This document shows positions 1 to 6,450 of a stretch of DNA of 11,522 nucleotides, piece by piece. The position numbers and the translations under genes were made by a program. The notes under the pieces were generated by a model that worked only from the letters and a program-made list of their open reading frames with translations, was not told where the DNA came from and did no database searches. The stretch is taken from NCBI GenBank assembly GCA_016200385.1, contig JACQEV010000058.1:1-11522 (forward strand), in the 5' to 3' direction. Origin of the DNA: Candidatus Methylomirabilota bacterium (GTDB lineage: Bacteria > Methylomirabilota > Methylomirabilia > Methylomirabilales > Methylomirabilaceae). Numbering within the stretch: position 1 is the first letter of the stretch; each line of letters begins with the position of its first letter.

Positions 1-90
1 CCCGCGGAACCGGAAGTGGTTGGCAAGAAAGAAGCCAAGGAAGCCAAGGAGGTCAAAGAGAGCAAGGCTGAGGGCGGCAAGGCTGAGTAG
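1..90 (+). CDS. rplY: 50S ribosomal protein L25 (CTC family), C-terminal tail only
   Basis: Only the last 29 codons and the TAG stop at 88-90 are present, and the 5' part lies outside the window. The visible peptide begins PAEPEVVGKK and then becomes a low-complexity Lys/Glu/Ala tail. The long CTC form of L25, which binds 5S rRNA, often ends in such a tail after a proline/glutamate stretch. The call rests on this tail plus the next gene being pth, since the rplY(ctc)-pth pair is widely conserved. No folded domain is visible, so another protein with a charged tail is possible. Confidence 0.65.
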   Translation, partial: PAEPEVVGKKEAKEAKEVKESKAEGGKAE

Positions 91-275
91 TGCGTCTCCA
101 ACAAGTTCACCCTACAGGTTGCGTGCACTGTGCCGGGGCAAGAAACGAGCATGGCAAGGCGCGGCTCCCAGGGCCGACCGAGGCGTACGCTATAAGGTAC
201 GTCGCAGGGAGTGTCCTGGGGGCCAGCAACGCCGCCAGGCGATGTTCATTGGACCGGCACTAGTGAGGTGGCTCG
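91..275 (+). promoter_or_regulatory. rplY-pth spacer with nested hairpin; possible leader of the pth-rpsF-ssb-rpsR operon
   Basis: This 185-nt spacer has no credible gene. It contains a two-part hairpin. The outer stem is 165-169 with 207-211 (CTCCC/GGGAG). The inner stem is 182-188 with 197-203 (7 bp, one G-U). They are separated by an asymmetric internal loop: 12 nt on the 5' side, containing CCGACCG, and 3 nt on the 3' side. A second hairpin, 215-219 with 235-239, follows. There is no U-tract, so it does not look like an intrinsic terminator. Just before pth, GAGGTG at 265-270 is a likely Shine-Dalgarno site. A regulatory role is inference. Confidence 0.3.
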
Positions 276-887
276 TTGTGGATGGTGGTGGGTCTGGGCA
301 ATCCCGGCGCGGAGTATGAGTCGAGCCGCCACAATGTGGGATTCCTTGTGGTGGAGGCGTTGGCCGGCCGGGCCGGTATCGTCCTCACGCGTCGCCGATA
401 TTATTCCCTTTTCGCGCGGGGGAGGCTTCATGGCGAGGAGATCCTGTTGGTGAAGCCCCTCACGTTCATGAACGAAAGCGGCTCCGCTGTCTCGGCGTGG
501 CAGCAGGCCCTGGGCTTTGAGCCGGCACGAATTATTGTGATTCACGACGACCTCGATCTCTTCGCCTCCCAGCTGCGGATCAAGGCCGGCGGGGGTCATG
601 GTGGCCACAAGGGTGTCCGGTCCATCGTTCAGGCGCTCGGCTGCGCTGACTTTCTGAGGGTCAGGGTGGGGATCGGGCGCCCAAGCCAGGGGCGTGATCC
701 TGTGGAGCACGTTCTGGGGCCTTTCGAGGAAGAGGAGCGGGATGAGATGAACGCGGCGGTGCGAAGGGCCGCTGACGCTGTAGAGGTGCTCCTGCAGGAG
801 GGCCTTGCTGCGGCCATGAACCGGTACAACGTCCGAGCAACACATCCGCAGAGTCGGACGGAACACGAAGGGGAGGTGATGGAGTGA
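276..887 (+). CDS. pth: Peptidyl-tRNA hydrolase
   Basis: Pth cleaves the ester bond of peptidyl-tRNAs that drop off the ribosome, recycling tRNA in the cytoplasm. The 203-residue product matches the usual family length. Visible motifs are VGLGNPG at residues 5-11 (N9), the catalytic His in SRHNVGF (H19), KPLTFMN (M65, N66) and the HDDLDL box (D91). These correspond to E. coli N10, H20, M67, N68 and D93. The GGHNG box reads GGHKG here, with K112 where E. coli has N114. The TTG at 276 is chosen because it gives the normal spacing to VGLGNPG and follows GAGGTG by 5 nt; ATG 282 is the alternative. The stop overlaps the rpsF start by 4 nt (GTGA), which implies translational coupling. Confidence 0.96.
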   Translation: MWMVVGLGNPGAEYESSRHNVGFLVVEALAGRAGIVLTRRRYYSLFARGRLHGEEILLVKPLTFMNESGSAVSAWQQALGFEPARIIVIHDDLDLFASQLRIKAGGGHGGHKGVRSIVQALGCADFLRVRVGIGRPSQGRDPVEHVLGPFEEEERDEMNAAVRRAADAVEVLLQEGLAAAMNRYNVRATHPQSRTEHEGEVME

Positions 888-1261
888 ATTCGTATGAGGT
901 GATCGTCATTCTGGACCCGGCCCTCACGGAGGCGGCTGTTGAGGCAGAGGTCAGCGCAATTCGTGAGGTCGTCGCCAAAAAGGGTGGGGAGGTGCAGGAG
1001 GTCCAGAAATGGGGGAAAAAACGTCTCGCCTATGAGATCAAGAAGCGGCGGGACGGCCAGTACGTTCTGATGCAGATACGTGGCGCGGCGGGAGTGGTCG
1101 CCGATCTTGAGCGCTATTTTCGGATCACCGAGGCCATCCTGAAAGGGATAGTGGTCAGGGCCGAGGCGCCCAGGAAGAGCCGTTACCAGGCAAAGCCGCA
1201 GCGGAGCCGCGAGGGTACTGGGTTGGCCGCTCAGGAGGTAGGTCATGGCGAGTTTCAATAA
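884..1261 (+). CDS. rpsF: 30S ribosomal protein S6
   Basis: S6 binds the central domain of 16S rRNA as a heterodimer with S18, whose gene lies just downstream. The 125-residue product starts with the typical NSYEVIVILDP strand. It continues with a helix, then WGKKRLAYEIKK (about residues 43-54), GQYVLMQIRG, and a final helix-strand ending ILKGIVVRAE. About 30 basic or polar residues follow as a tail; such tails are common and variable in S6. The GTG start at 884 is set by the very strong GGGGAGGTGAT site at 870-880 inside the end of pth. The last 17 nt overlap the start of ssb, so the S6 tail also encodes the ssb ribosome-binding site. Confidence 0.96.
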   Translation: MNSYEVIVILDPALTEAAVEAEVSAIREVVAKKGGEVQEVQKWGKKRLAYEIKKRRDGQYVLMQIRGAAGVVADLERYFRITEAILKGIVVRAEAPRKSRYQAKPQRSREGTGLAAQEVGHGEFQ

Positions 1262-1640
1262 GGTGATCTTGCTGGGGAACCTGACCAGGGATCCGGAGCT
1301 TCGGCACACACCTGCCGGAATGGCCGTCTGCAGCTTTGATCTGGCGGTCAATCGCTCTTTTACCACCAAGGCTGGCGAGCGAAAAGAGGAGGTCTGTTTC
1401 ATCACAGTGGTGGTCTGGGACAAGCAGGCGCAGACCTGCGCCGAGTATTTGAGCAAGGGGCGGCAGGTGCTCATCGAGGGTCGGCTCCAGCAACGGTCCT
1501 GGGACACCCCTGACGGCCAGAAGCGGACCAAGCACGAAGTGGTGGCCGAACGGGTGCAATTCGTTGGCGCTCGAAAGGAAGCAGCGGCCTCCGAGGATGA
1601 AGCGCCGCGGCCGGCTGAGGAAGAAGAGGTACCGTTTTGA
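1245..1640 (+). CDS. ssb: Single-stranded DNA-binding protein
   Basis: SSB coats single-stranded DNA during replication and repair and recruits partner proteins. The 131-residue product has an N-terminal OB fold of about 110 residues: FNKVILLGNLTRDPELRHTP, then FDLAVNRSF, an FITVVVWDKQA strand, and GRQVLIEGRL. A short acidic linker leads to the tip EEEVPF. That tip matches the conserved acidic-aromatic SSB tail (DDDIPF in E. coli) that contacts other replication and repair proteins. The linker is much shorter than in the 178-residue E. coli protein. AGGAGGT at 1233-1239 lies 5 nt before the ATG. The rpsF-ssb-rpsR order is a classic conserved arrangement. Confidence 0.97.
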   Translation: MASFNKVILLGNLTRDPELRHTPAGMAVCSFDLAVNRSFTTKAGERKEEVCFITVVVWDKQAQTCAEYLSKGRQVLIEGRLQQRSWDTPDGQKRTKHEVVAERVQFVGARKEAAASEDEAPRPAEEEEVPF

Positions 1641-1659
1641 ACGCGCAGAGCGCGCGACA

Positions 1660-1712
1660 ATCTCCCCAGCTTGCGGGGAGGTTCTTCGAACGGGGTTGAA
1701 GAACAGGGAGAT
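1660..1712 (+). promoter_or_regulatory. Alternative RNA folds in the ssb-rpsR spacer that can hide the rpsR ribosome-binding site
   Basis: Two adjacent hairpins can form: 1662-1667 with 1675-1680 (CTCCCC/GGGGAG, extendable by a G-U pair), and 1681-1687 with 1698-1704 (GTTCTTC/GAAGAAC, 10-nt loop). The same 5' segment, ATCTCCC at 1660-1666, is also perfectly complementary to GGGAGAT at 1706-1712. That segment holds the only evident Shine-Dalgarno site of rpsR (GGGAG 1706-1710). The first hairpin and this longer pairing exclude each other. There is no U-tract, so translational control is more likely than termination. The pairings are seen; the switching role is inferred. Confidence 0.4.
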
Positions 1713-1720
1713 CATGACGG

Positions 1721-1957
1721 ATGCTGAAAAAGCGGCGGAGCTTTCGGCGGCAGAAGGTCTGCAAGTATTGCGTGGATAGGATCGAGGCGGTTGATTTCAA
1801 GGATGTGAAGCGGCTCAGGAATTTTATCACCGATCGCGGGAAAATCATCCCGCGCCGGATCTCCGGCAACTGTGCCATTCATCAGCGGCAGTTGGCCGCA
1901 GCAATCAAACGGGCTCGCAGCATCGCGTTGCTCCCCTTCGCCGCCGACCTGTTATAA
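1721..1957 (+). CDS. rpsR: 30S ribosomal protein S18 (zinc-ligand form)
   Basis: S18 pairs with S6 on the small-subunit platform. The 78-residue product contains the family core [47 protein letters not shown] and ALLPF. C14, C17, C51 and H54 form a likely C-x2-C...C-x2-H zinc site, as in the cysteine-containing S18 paralog type; E. coli S18 has lost these ligands. The ATG at 1721 is the first possible start because an in-frame TGA sits at 1715-1717. Its GGGAG site at 1706-1710 is 10 nt away. An out-of-frame ATG at 1714 lies closer to that site and might compete. Confidence 0.96.
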   Translation: MLKKRRSFRRQKVCKYCVDRIEAVDFKDVKRLRNFITDRGKIIPRRISGNCAIHQRQLAAAIKRARSIALLPFAADLL

Positions 1958-2008
1958 GGGCGACCGCCGTGCGGGGCGCTCCGTGGCCGGCTACAGGAAA
2001 ATGGTTCG

Positions 2009-2956
2009 ATGAAGGAGGGGACGGCTAAGCGTCTGTTACAGGCTGCTGCCCTTTGCCTCGCGTCGTTGACGCTGGCGTTGGCGGGCGCGGCCATCCCTAT
2101 TGCTGGAGTGCTTTTCGGTCTGCTGACCCCCCTGCCTCTCATCCTCCTTTCCGCGAGACATGGCCGGGTTATCGCCCTCCTTGGGGTGCTGGCCGTGGGG
2201 GCCTCCCTGGCCCCCCTCTTGGGGCTGCGCTACACGTGGGTCTTTTTTCTTGAATTCGGTGTCACTGCCGTTGTACTGGCTGAGGCGATTCGGCGAGAAT
2301 GGGCGCCAGAACCGTCGGTGGGAGCGGGGGTTCTGGCCGTACTTGGGGGCAGTGTGCTCGGCCTCTTCATGGTGTCGAGGGGCGCAGCCGGGCCGATGGA
2401 GTATCTTCAGGAGCATCTCGACCTCGCCTTGCAGGAGGCAATGGGGTTTTACAACAAGCTCGGTCTTTCTCCTGACGAGGTTGGCCAGCTGTCCACCTCG
2501 GCGGAGCAGGTGCGGACATTTCTTCTTGCGGCCTCGCCAGGCCTCTTCATCGCGGCGGCGCTGCTGACCACATCGATCAACTACTTCCTGGCGAGGGGCG
2601 GCCTGGCCCGTGCCTCAACATCCGGCGGATCCGATCCGGGGTTCGCCTGGAATATGCCGGATTGGCTGGTATGGGTGTTTATCGGGGCTGCCGCTCTCTT
2701 TCTCAGCGGTCTGCCGGTCGTGAAGGGGATCGGTCTCAATGGGTTGCTCGTGGTGATGACACTCTATCTTCTCCAGGGGCTGGCCATCGCTGCCTTCTGG
2801 ATTCGTCGGCTCAATCTTCCGCCGTTGGTGGGGATCCTGGGCCTCGTGCTGTTGCTTCTTCAGCCGTTGCTGCTGCTCCTCTTGACAGGGGTGGGATTAT
2901 TCGACATCTGGTTTGTCTTCCGCCGGCCGAGCCTCCCGGGGCCCCCCGGGGCGTAA
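2009..2956 (+). CDS. DUF2232 (YybS-like) polytopic membrane protein
   Basis: The product is 315 residues and largely hydrophobic. Segments consistent with membrane helices lie around residues 8-30, 33-48, 52-72, 75-94, 104-122, 172-192, 216-262 and 270-300. A more polar, helical stretch at about 125-170 separates the two halves. The C-terminal half has the family pattern: a Trp-rich start (NMPDWLVWVF), GLNGLLVVMTLYLLQGLAI, and a final GLFDIWFVFRR. The family's biochemical function is not established. Its position between rpsR and rplI is conserved in several phyla (YybS is near rplI in Bacillus), which hints at a link to ribosome or envelope homeostasis, but that is inference. The Shine-Dalgarno site is weak (AGGAAA, 1995-2000). 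A substrate-binding component of an ECF-like transporter would be an alternative reading. Confidence 0.85.
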   Translation: MKEGTAKRLLQAAALCLASLTLALAGAAIPIAGVLFGLLTPLPLILLSARHGRVIALLGVLAVGASLAPLLGLRYTWVFFLEFGVTAVVLAEAIRREWAPEPSVGAGVLAVLGGSVLGLFMVSRGAAGPMEYLQEHLDLALQEAMGFYNKLGLSPDEVGQLSTSAEQVRTFLLAASPGLFIAAALLTTSINYFLARGGLARASTSGGSDPGFAWNMPDWLVWVFIGAAALFLSGLPVVKGIGLNGLLVVMTLYLLQGLAIAAFWIRRLNLPPLVGILGLVLLLLQPLLLLLLTGVGLFDIWFVFRRPSLPGPPGA

Positions 2957-2999
2957 GGCAGCGGAGGTCAGGCGGATCGTCTTAGGAGGTGGGGTTTCT

Positions 3000-3449
3000 A
3001 TGAAAGTCATTCTGCTGGAGAATATGGAGAAAGTCGGCAGGGCCGGTGACCAGGTAGAGGTGGCGGATGGCTACGCCCGGAATTTCCTCATCCCTAAGCG
3101 GAAGGCTGTGGCTGCAACATCCGCCCACATCAAGTCGTTGGGACATCTGCTTCGGCGGAACAAGGGGCGGGGAGAGCGGCTGCGCCATGCGGCGGAATCC
3201 CTGGCAGCACAGATCGCGGAGAAGAGCTGCGTGCTCAAGCGCCGGGCGAGCGAACAGGATCGGCTTTTCGGCTCTGTGACGAATCAGGACATCGCCGCCG
3301 CCTTGGGTGCCCAGGGCCTCGAGGTGGATCGGAGGAAGATCGTGCTGCAAGAGCCGATCAAGGCGCTTGGCAGCTATACCATTCCGGTGCGATTGTACCC
3401 AGAGGTCGTGGCCGAGCTCAGGCTCACCGTGGAGCGCGCAGAGGGGTAA
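3000..3449 (+). CDS. rplI: 50S ribosomal protein L9
   Basis: L9 binds 23S rRNA domain V near the L1 stalk and helps keep reading frame. At 149 residues it has the normal family length. The N-terminal RNA-binding domain is clear: MKVILLENMEKVGRAGDQVEVADGYARNFLIP, followed by KRKAVAAT. A long charged connecting helix (about residues 41-80) leads to the C-terminal domain with LFGSVTNQDIAAAL, RRKIVLQEPIKALGSYTIPVRLYPEV and a final beta strand. The ATG at 3000 follows AGGAGG at 2984-2989. Longer readings upstream lack this match and extend into the DUF2232 gene. dnaB starts 4 nt after the stop. Confidence 0.97.
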   Translation: MKVILLENMEKVGRAGDQVEVADGYARNFLIPKRKAVAATSAHIKSLGHLLRRNKGRGERLRHAAESLAAQIAEKSCVLKRRASEQDRLFGSVTNQDIAAALGAQGLEVDRRKIVLQEPIKALGSYTIPVRLYPEVVAELRLTVERAEG

Positions 3450-3453
3450 GCGT

Positions 3454-4881
3454 ATGGCGCATCGAATCACGGGGGAGTCAGCCCTCGAGCGGCGTGAGAT
3501 CGCCAGGGAGCGGGTTCCGCCGCACAACCTCGAGGCCGAGATGTCGGTCCTCGGAGCGATCCTTCAAAGCAACGACGCCCTCCTGAAGTGCCTTGAACTG
3601 CTTCAGCCGACCCATTTCTACCGCGACGCCCACCGCAGGATCTTCGCCGCAGCCGAGGATCTCTTTCAGCGGAGCGAGCCGGTGGATCTCATCACCATCA
3701 CCAATGAGCTTCGCCGCCGCGGCGAGCTGGAGGATATCGGCAGCGCTGCTTTTCTGGCCTCACTTGTCGAGGCTGTCCCGACGGCGGCGAACGTCACGTA
3801 TCACGCCCGGATCATCCGGGACAAAGCGCTGCTCCGCCAGTTGATCGACGTGGCCACCGATATCGTCGGGCTCGGCTACGGCGATCAGGACGAGGCGGAC
3901 GAGGTACTCGAGCAGGCGGAACAAGCGATCTTCGAGATCTCAGAGGATCGCGTGCGGCGCTCCTTCCTCCCCCTGAAGTCGATCCTGAAGGACGCCTTTG
4001 AGCAGGTGGAGAAACTGTATGACCGCAAAACGCAGGTCACCGGTGTCCCGACAGGGTTCAGTGAGCTTGATAAGATGACCGCCGGCTTTCAACCGTCCGA
4101 GCTTATCATCATCGCTGGCCGCCCCTCGATGGGGAAGACCAGCTTCGCCCTCAATATCGCCAGGAACGCTGCTATCGATGAGGGGTTGCCGGTCGCGATC
4201 TTCAGCCTCGAGATGTCGAAGGAACAGGTGGTCCAGCGGATGCTTTCCTCCGAAGCCGAGGTCGATTCCAACAGGCTCAGGACAGGTTTTCTTCGTGAGA
4301 GCGACTGGCCGAAGCTGACGAACGCGGCCGGTCGCCTTTCTGAGGCGCCGGTCTTCATCGATGACTCTGCTGCCATTTCTGTCATCGAGGTGCGGGCGAA
4401 AGCGCGGAGGCTCAAGGCCGAGCAGAAGATCGGGATGGTGGTGATCGACTACCTCCAACTCTTATCGGGTCGCCTCCGTGCCGAGAACCGCCAGCAAGAG
4501 GTAGCGGAGATCTGCCGGGCGCTGCATGCAATGGCCAAAGAGCTGAAAGTTCCGGTCGTAGCCCTCTCGCAGCTTGCACGGAGAACTGAGGAGCGGGAGG
4601 AGGGTCGGCCGCAGTTGTCGGACCTCCGGGAGTCTGGGGCCATCGAGCAGGACTCAGACGTGGTCATCTTCCTTTACCGGCCTGGATACTATCGGGCCCG
4701 CCGGGCGGGAAAGGAGGGAACCGTCGATCCGGAGCGAGACACGAAGACCGAGGTCATCATCGCCAAGCAGCGGAACGGCCCAACCGGGAAGGTTGAGCTG
4801 GCCTTCCTGAGGGAGTACGTCAAGTTCGGCCTGTTCGACGACGTCCATGCAGAGCCGTATGACTATGCGGACGATCAGTGA
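3454..4881 (+). CDS. dnaB: Replicative DNA helicase DnaB
   Basis: DnaB is the hexameric 5'-3' helicase that unwinds DNA at the fork and recruits primase. The 475-residue product is close to the 471 of E. coli. The N-terminal scaffold domain begins at VPPHNLEAEMSVLGAIL and spans about residues 20-160. After a linker, the RecA-like motor has Walker A GRPSMGKT at 222-229 (K228, T229) and Walker B VVIDYLQLL with D332. Further on come LSQLARRTEEREEGRPQLSDLRESGAIEQDSDVVIFLYRP (given in pieces by family, about 370-410) and the terminal IIAKQRNGPTG motif. The motor is continuous, with no intein. The ATG at 3454 follows AGAGGGG at 3440-3446 in the end of rplI; the rplI-dnaB pair is widely conserved. 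Confidence 0.97.
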   Translation: MAHRITGESALERREIARERVPPHNLEAEMSVLGAILQSNDALLKCLELLQPTHFYRDAHRRIFAAAEDLFQRSEPVDLITITNELRRRGELEDIGSAAFLASLVEAVPTAANVTYHARIIRDKALLRQLIDVATDIVGLGYGDQDEADEVLEQAEQAIFEISEDRVRRSFLPLKSILKDAFEQVEKLYDRKTQVTGVPTGFSELDKMTAGFQPSELIIIAGRPSMGKTSFALNIARNAAIDEGLPVAIFSLEMSKEQVVQRMLSSEAEVDSNRLRTGFLRESDWPKLTNAAGRLSEAPVFIDDSAAISVIEVRAKARRLKAEQKIGMVVIDYLQLLSGRLRAENRQQEVAEICRALHAMAKELKVPVVALSQLARRTEEREEGRPQLSDLRESGAIEQDSDVVIFLYRPGYYRARRAGKEGTVDPERDTKTEVIIAKQRNGPTGKVELAFLREYVKFGLFDDVHAEPYDYADDQ

Positions 4882-4931
4882 CGGCTCGCGGAGGTGGGTT
4901 GCCTGACGTGCGGCCAAGCCCTCCGACTCAG

Positions 4932-4955
4932 GCCGGGTGACCTTTGTCGCCTGGC
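4932..4955 (+). terminator. Candidate terminator or leader hairpin between dnaB and radA
   Basis: Positions 4932-4941 and 4946-4955 form a 10-bp stem with two G-U pairs closing a CTTT tetraloop. It is the strongest local hairpin I see in this spacer. The downstream bases (ACAGTTCCCCCAG) contain no run of T, so it does not meet the usual intrinsic-terminator form. It could instead stabilise the 3' end of the dnaB transcript or structure a radA leader. Confidence 0.35.
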
Positions 4956-5016
4956 ACAGTTCCCCCAGATTTGTCAAGCGATTGGGCTCCAGCGCCTTAG
5001 ATAGTTCACCACGCGC

Positions 5017-6390
5017 ATGGCCAAGTTCCAGACCGTTTTCCTATGCCAAAGCTGCGGCTATCAGACCCCTCGCTGGATGGGTCGCTGCCCCGACTGCGGG
5101 CAATGGGGAAGCTTGCTGGAAGAGCGCCTTGCGAGCGAGCGGCATGGCGGCGTCCGGTCCGGATCGTCAACGGCGCGGGAGCTTCCCACCCCGATCACCG
5201 CAGTGGATGTCAGGGCTCTCCACCGGATTAGTAGCGGCCTGGCGGAGTTGGATCGAGTGTTGGGGGGCGGCATTGTCCCCGGCTCGTTCGTCCTGCTGAG
5301 CGGCGACCCCGGGATTGGGAAGTCAACCCTCCTGCTTCAGGCCTCGATGCAGATCGCGATAAGGGAGGGGACGGTTCTCTACGTCTCTGGCGAGGAATCG
5401 CCCGAACAGACGCGGTCCAGGGGTAGCAGGGTTGGACCACTCTCCGATCGCCTCCTTCTCCTTGCCGAGACTTCCCTCCAGGTCATTCTGGATCAGGCTG
5501 AGCGACTCCGGCCAAAGGTATTGGTGATCGACTCCATTCAGACCATCGCGTCGGAAGACTTGGAGTCGCCACCGGGCAGTTTCAGCCAGGTTCGAGAGGC
5601 GGCCTGGCGGCTGATGGCGCTGGCGAAGGACAAAGGGGTCAGCACCATTGTCATAGGCCACATCACCAAGGATGGGTCCATCGCGGGTCCGAAGGCGCTG
5701 GAGCACATGGTTGATGCCGTCGTGTTCATGGAGGGGGAGGGACATCAGGTCCATCGTCTCCTGCGTACCATGAAGAACCGCTTCGGGCCAACTCCTGAGG
5801 TGGGCGTGCTCGAGATGACGGACAAAGGGCTGCGGGAGCTGGAGAACCCGTCGGAGGTCTTTTTGTCGCAGCGGCCTGCGGGCGCATCGGGCTCCATCGT
5901 CATCCCAACCCTGGAAGGCAGCCGGCCCCTTCTGGTGGAGCTACAGGCGCTCGTTGCGGAGCCGGGCACCCCCATCCCCAGGCGCGTCTTCAATGGTGTG
6001 GATGGTAACCGAGGAGCCCTGCTGCTGGCCGTGGTGGAGAAGCGGCTTGGCCTGCGTCTCAGCGCGCGCGACGTGTACGTGAACGTCGTGGGGGGTGTGA
6101 GGATCGGAGAGACCGCTGCCGATCTGGGCCTGGCCGCAGCGGTCCTTTCAAGTGCCAGGAACCTTCCCCTCGACCCTGGGCTCGCCGTGTTCGGTGAGAT
6201 CGGCCTCGCCGGTGAGATACGGGCAGTGCCGATGGCGGAGCAGCGAATCCGGGAAGCAGGACATCTGGGCCTGTCCCATTGCCTTATACCCAGGCACAAT
6301 CTCGAGCGGGCGCAATCTGCCTTCTCTACGGTGAGGGTCACCGGCATCCGCTCCCTGGAAGAGCTGGCTCGAGAACTCGAGCCACACTAA
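5017..6390 (+). CDS. radA: DNA repair protein RadA (Sms)
   Basis: RadA is a RecA-like ATPase/helicase that helps branch migration of recombination intermediates. At 457 residues it has normal length. The N-terminal zinc finger is C10-x2-C13...C24-x2-C27. The ATPase has Walker A GDPGIGKS at 96-103, EESPEQ at about 126-131, and Walker B with D172 in VLVIDSIQT. The RadA-specific KNRFG motif is at 253-257. From about residue 290 a Lon-protease-like domain follows (NVVGGVRIGETAADLGLAAA, GEIGLAGEIRAV), which in this family lacks peptidase activity. The ATG at 5017 puts the zinc finger where it normally is. No Shine-Dalgarno sequence precedes it, unlike most genes in the window. Confidence 0.97.
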   Translation: MAKFQTVFLCQSCGYQTPRWMGRCPDCGQWGSLLEERLASERHGGVRSGSSTARELPTPITAVDVRALHRISSGLAELDRVLGGGIVPGSFVLLSGDPGIGKSTLLLQASMQIAIREGTVLYVSGEESPEQTRSRGSRVGPLSDRLLLLAETSLQVILDQAERLRPKVLVIDSIQTIASEDLESPPGSFSQVREAAWRLMALAKDKGVSTIVIGHITKDGSIAGPKALEHMVDAVVFMEGEGHQVHRLLRTMKNRFGPTPEVGVLEMTDKGLRELENPSEVFLSQRPAGASGSIVIPTLEGSRPLLVELQALVAEPGTPIPRRVFNGVDGNRGALLLAVVEKRLGLRLSARDVYVNVVGGVRIGETAADLGLAAAVLSSARNLPLDPGLAVFGEIGLAGEIRAVPMAEQRIREAGHLGLSHCLIPRHNLERAQSAFSTVRVTGIRSLEELARELEPH

Positions 6391-6403
6391 GCTCCGCATT
6401 CTT

Positions 6404-6432
6404 TTGACTCACATGGGAATGTTTGGTAGGAT
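6404..6432 (+). promoter_or_regulatory. Sigma-70-like promoter for carD
   Basis: TTGACT at 6404-6409 (5/6 match to the -35 consensus) and TAGGAT at 6427-6432 (4/6 match to the -10 consensus) are separated by exactly 17 nt. The predicted transcription start is near 6439. That leaves a leader of about 12 nt holding AAAGGA (6439-6444) before the ATG at 6451. This is the best promoter I can see in the window. It would let carD and downstream genes be expressed separately from radA. Confidence 0.55.
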
Positions 6433-6450
6433 AACGTGAAAGGATTGGGC

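Noticed and set aside
191..196. TATAAG as a -10 promoter element before pth
   Set aside because: No acceptable -35 element lies 16-18 nt upstream, and the bases form the loop of a hairpin.
20..319. Plus-strand Arg-rich frame of 99 codons across the rplY-pth spacer
   Set aside because: It runs out of frame through the rplY tail and the start of pth, has biased Arg content typical of a wrong frame, and has no family signature.
246..866. Minus-strand frame of 206 codons opposite pth
   Set aside because: It mirrors the pth coding sequence almost exactly and shows no protein-family signature or ribosome-binding site.
629..1660. Long minus-strand open frame of 343 codons opposite pth, rpsF and ssb
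   Set aside because: It lies antisense to three clearly conserved genes, has no recognisable motif, and such shadow frames are common at this GC content.
2935..2951. GC palindrome (CCCGGGG near CCCCGGGG) at the end of the DUF2232 gene as a terminator
   Set aside because: It encodes a Pro-Gly tail, leaves too little loop for a stable hairpin, and has no following T-run.
4937..5299. Plus-strand frame of 120 codons overlapping the start of radA
   Set aside because: It conflicts with the radA zinc finger and ATPase start, which are unmistakable in another frame.
3454..6390. Possible inteins in dnaB and radA
   Set aside because: Walker A to the C-terminal motifs are continuous in both, and both proteins have normal length.
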